Positions 5,419-6,215 of a DNA stretch of 6,215 nucleotides are shown piece after piece. The DNA lies in NCBI GenBank assembly GCA_051875715.1, contig JBJEHD010000094.1:1-6215 (forward strand). The letters run 5' to 3'. Every line of letters begins with the position of its first letter. Position 1 is the first letter of the stretch. The position numbers and the translations under genes were made by a program. This DNA comes from DYCT01 sp051875715 (GTDB lineage: Bacteria > Bacteroidota > Bacteroidia > Bacteroidales > Bacteroidaceae). Under the pieces are notes generated by a model that saw nothing but the letters and a program-made list of their open reading frames with translations, was not told the DNA's origin and ran no database searches.

Positions 5419-6215
5419 ATGATTAAAGTAGGTATTAATGGATTTGGCCGTATCGGACGTTTCGTTTTCCGTGCTGCTCAAAAGAGAAACGACATTCAGA
5501 TTGTTGGTATCAACGACCTTTGCCCGGTTGACTACCTGGCATACATGCTGAAGTATGATACGATGCACGGACAGTTCGATGGTACAATCGAGGCTGACGT
5601 AGAAAACAGCAAACTGATTGTCAATGGTAAGGAGATTCGCGTAACTGCATGCCGCGACCCGAAAGAATTGGCTTGGGACGCTGTAGGTGCTGAATACGTG
5701 GTAGAATCTACGGGTTTGTTCTTGACGAAAGAAAAGGCTCAGGCTCACATCGAAGCCGGTGCAAAATATGTCGTAATGTCTGCTCCTTCGAAGGACGACA
5801 CGCCGATGTTCGTTTGCGGTGTGAACGAGAAGACTTACGTAAAGGGTACGCAGTTCGTATCGAACGCTTCGTGTACGACCAACTGCTTGGCTCCGATTGC
5901 CAAGGTGCTGAACGACAACTGGGGTATCACGGATGGTTTGATGACAACGGTTCACTCTACGACGGCTACGCAGAAGACTGTTGACGGTCCGTCGTTGAAG
6001 GACTGGCGCGGTGGCCGTGCTGCAAGCGGCAACATCATCCCGTCGTCTACGGGTGCAGCCAAGGCTGTAGGCAAGGTTATCCCCGAACTGAACGGCAAAC
6101 TGACGGGTATGTCGATGCGCGTTCCGACTTTGGACGTATCGGTAGTTGACTTGACGGTCAACTTGGCTAAGCCCGCTAAGTACGACGAAATCTGCGCTGC
6201 CATGAAGGCTGCTTC
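5419..6215 (+). CDS. gap: Glyceraldehyde-3-phosphate dehydrogenase, type I (3' end outside window)
   Basis: The enzyme oxidises and phosphorylates glyceraldehyde 3-phosphate to 1,3-bisphosphoglycerate with NAD in the cytoplasm, and works in reverse in gluconeogenesis. The frame is open from the ATG at 5419 to the window edge, giving 265 codons of an expected 335 or so, so the C-terminal fifth is missing only because the window stops. The NAD-binding loop is NGFGRIGR (7-14), and Asp33 in GIND agrees with NAD rather than NADP use. The active-site signature SNASCTTNCL places the catalytic cysteine at residue 152. The partner histidine is His179 in TVHSTT. Also present are DWRGGRAA, IIPSSTGAAKAVGKV and the RVPTLDVSVVDLTV strand. 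The leader is AT-rich (TTAACAAA before the ATG) with no Shine-Dalgarno sequence. It is transcribed away from mscL across 193 bp. The bases read as a normal, intact gene. Confidence 0.97.
   Translation, partial: MIKVGINGFGRIGRFVFRAAQKRNDIQIVGINDLCPVDYLAYMLKYDTMHGQFDGTIEADVENSKLIVNGKEIRVTACRDPKELAWDAVGAEYVVESTGLFLTKEKAQAHIEAGAKYVVMSAPSKDDTPMFVCGVNEKTYVKGTQFVSNASCTTNCLAPIAKVLNDNWGITDGLMTTVHSTTATQKTVDGPSLKDWRGGRAASGNIIPSSTGAAKAVGKVIPELNGKLTGMSMRVPTLDVSVVDLTVNLAKPAKYDEICAAMKAA

Noticed and set aside
5392..5955. Minus-strand open frame (187 codons) opposite gap
   Set aside because: It is antisense to gap, whose NAD-binding loop and catalytic residues are clear. It starts in the middle of gap and ends in the gap leader.

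Overview
The window looks like chromosomal DNA from a member of the Bacteroidales (Bacteroides or a close relative). Four observations point that way. Protein-coding starts are preceded by AT-rich leaders without a Shine-Dalgarno sequence. Bacteroidetes-type -7 boxes (TAnnTTTG) lie upstream of lysS and gap. The glycerol-3-phosphate dehydrogenase carries a GPCHAEE motif in place of the usual GPS-x-A-x-E. LysRS is about 75 residues longer than the E. coli enzyme. The genus is inferred from remembered family resemblance, not from a search.

Layout, left to right: positions 1-133 hold copy A of a 133-bp dispersed repeat. Next come three genes on the minus strand, transcribed in the order lysS (4335-2605), gpsA (2528-1533) and pgi (1504-158). 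They are spaced 76 and 28 bp apart and were probably one operon driven from a -7 box at 4364-4371. The 443-bp gap upstream of lysS holds copy B of the repeat (4458-4590), a GC-rich stretch with nothing recognisable (4591-4715), and the intrinsic terminator of mscL (4716-4765). mscL (5225-4779, minus) and gap (5419 to the window end, plus, truncated) diverge from a 193-bp AT-rich intergenic region.

Functionally this is core housekeeping. Pgi and Gap are glycolytic enzymes. GpsA draws dihydroxyacetone phosphate from the same pathway toward phospholipid backbones. LysS charges tRNA-Lys. MscL is the osmotic safety valve of the inner membrane. No defence, mobile or biosynthetic gene is present.

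The least ordinary structure is the 133-bp repeat. Its two copies are in the same orientation and about 92% identical (10 differences). They bracket the lysS-gpsA-pgi operon, one just past the last stop codon and one just upstream of the lysS promoter. The first 94 bp of each copy form a long imperfect inverted repeat running from a terminal ACTT to AAGT, with a nested CAATGG/CCATTG hairpin at the tip. It encodes no convincing protein and resembles a REP- or MITE-like palindromic element.
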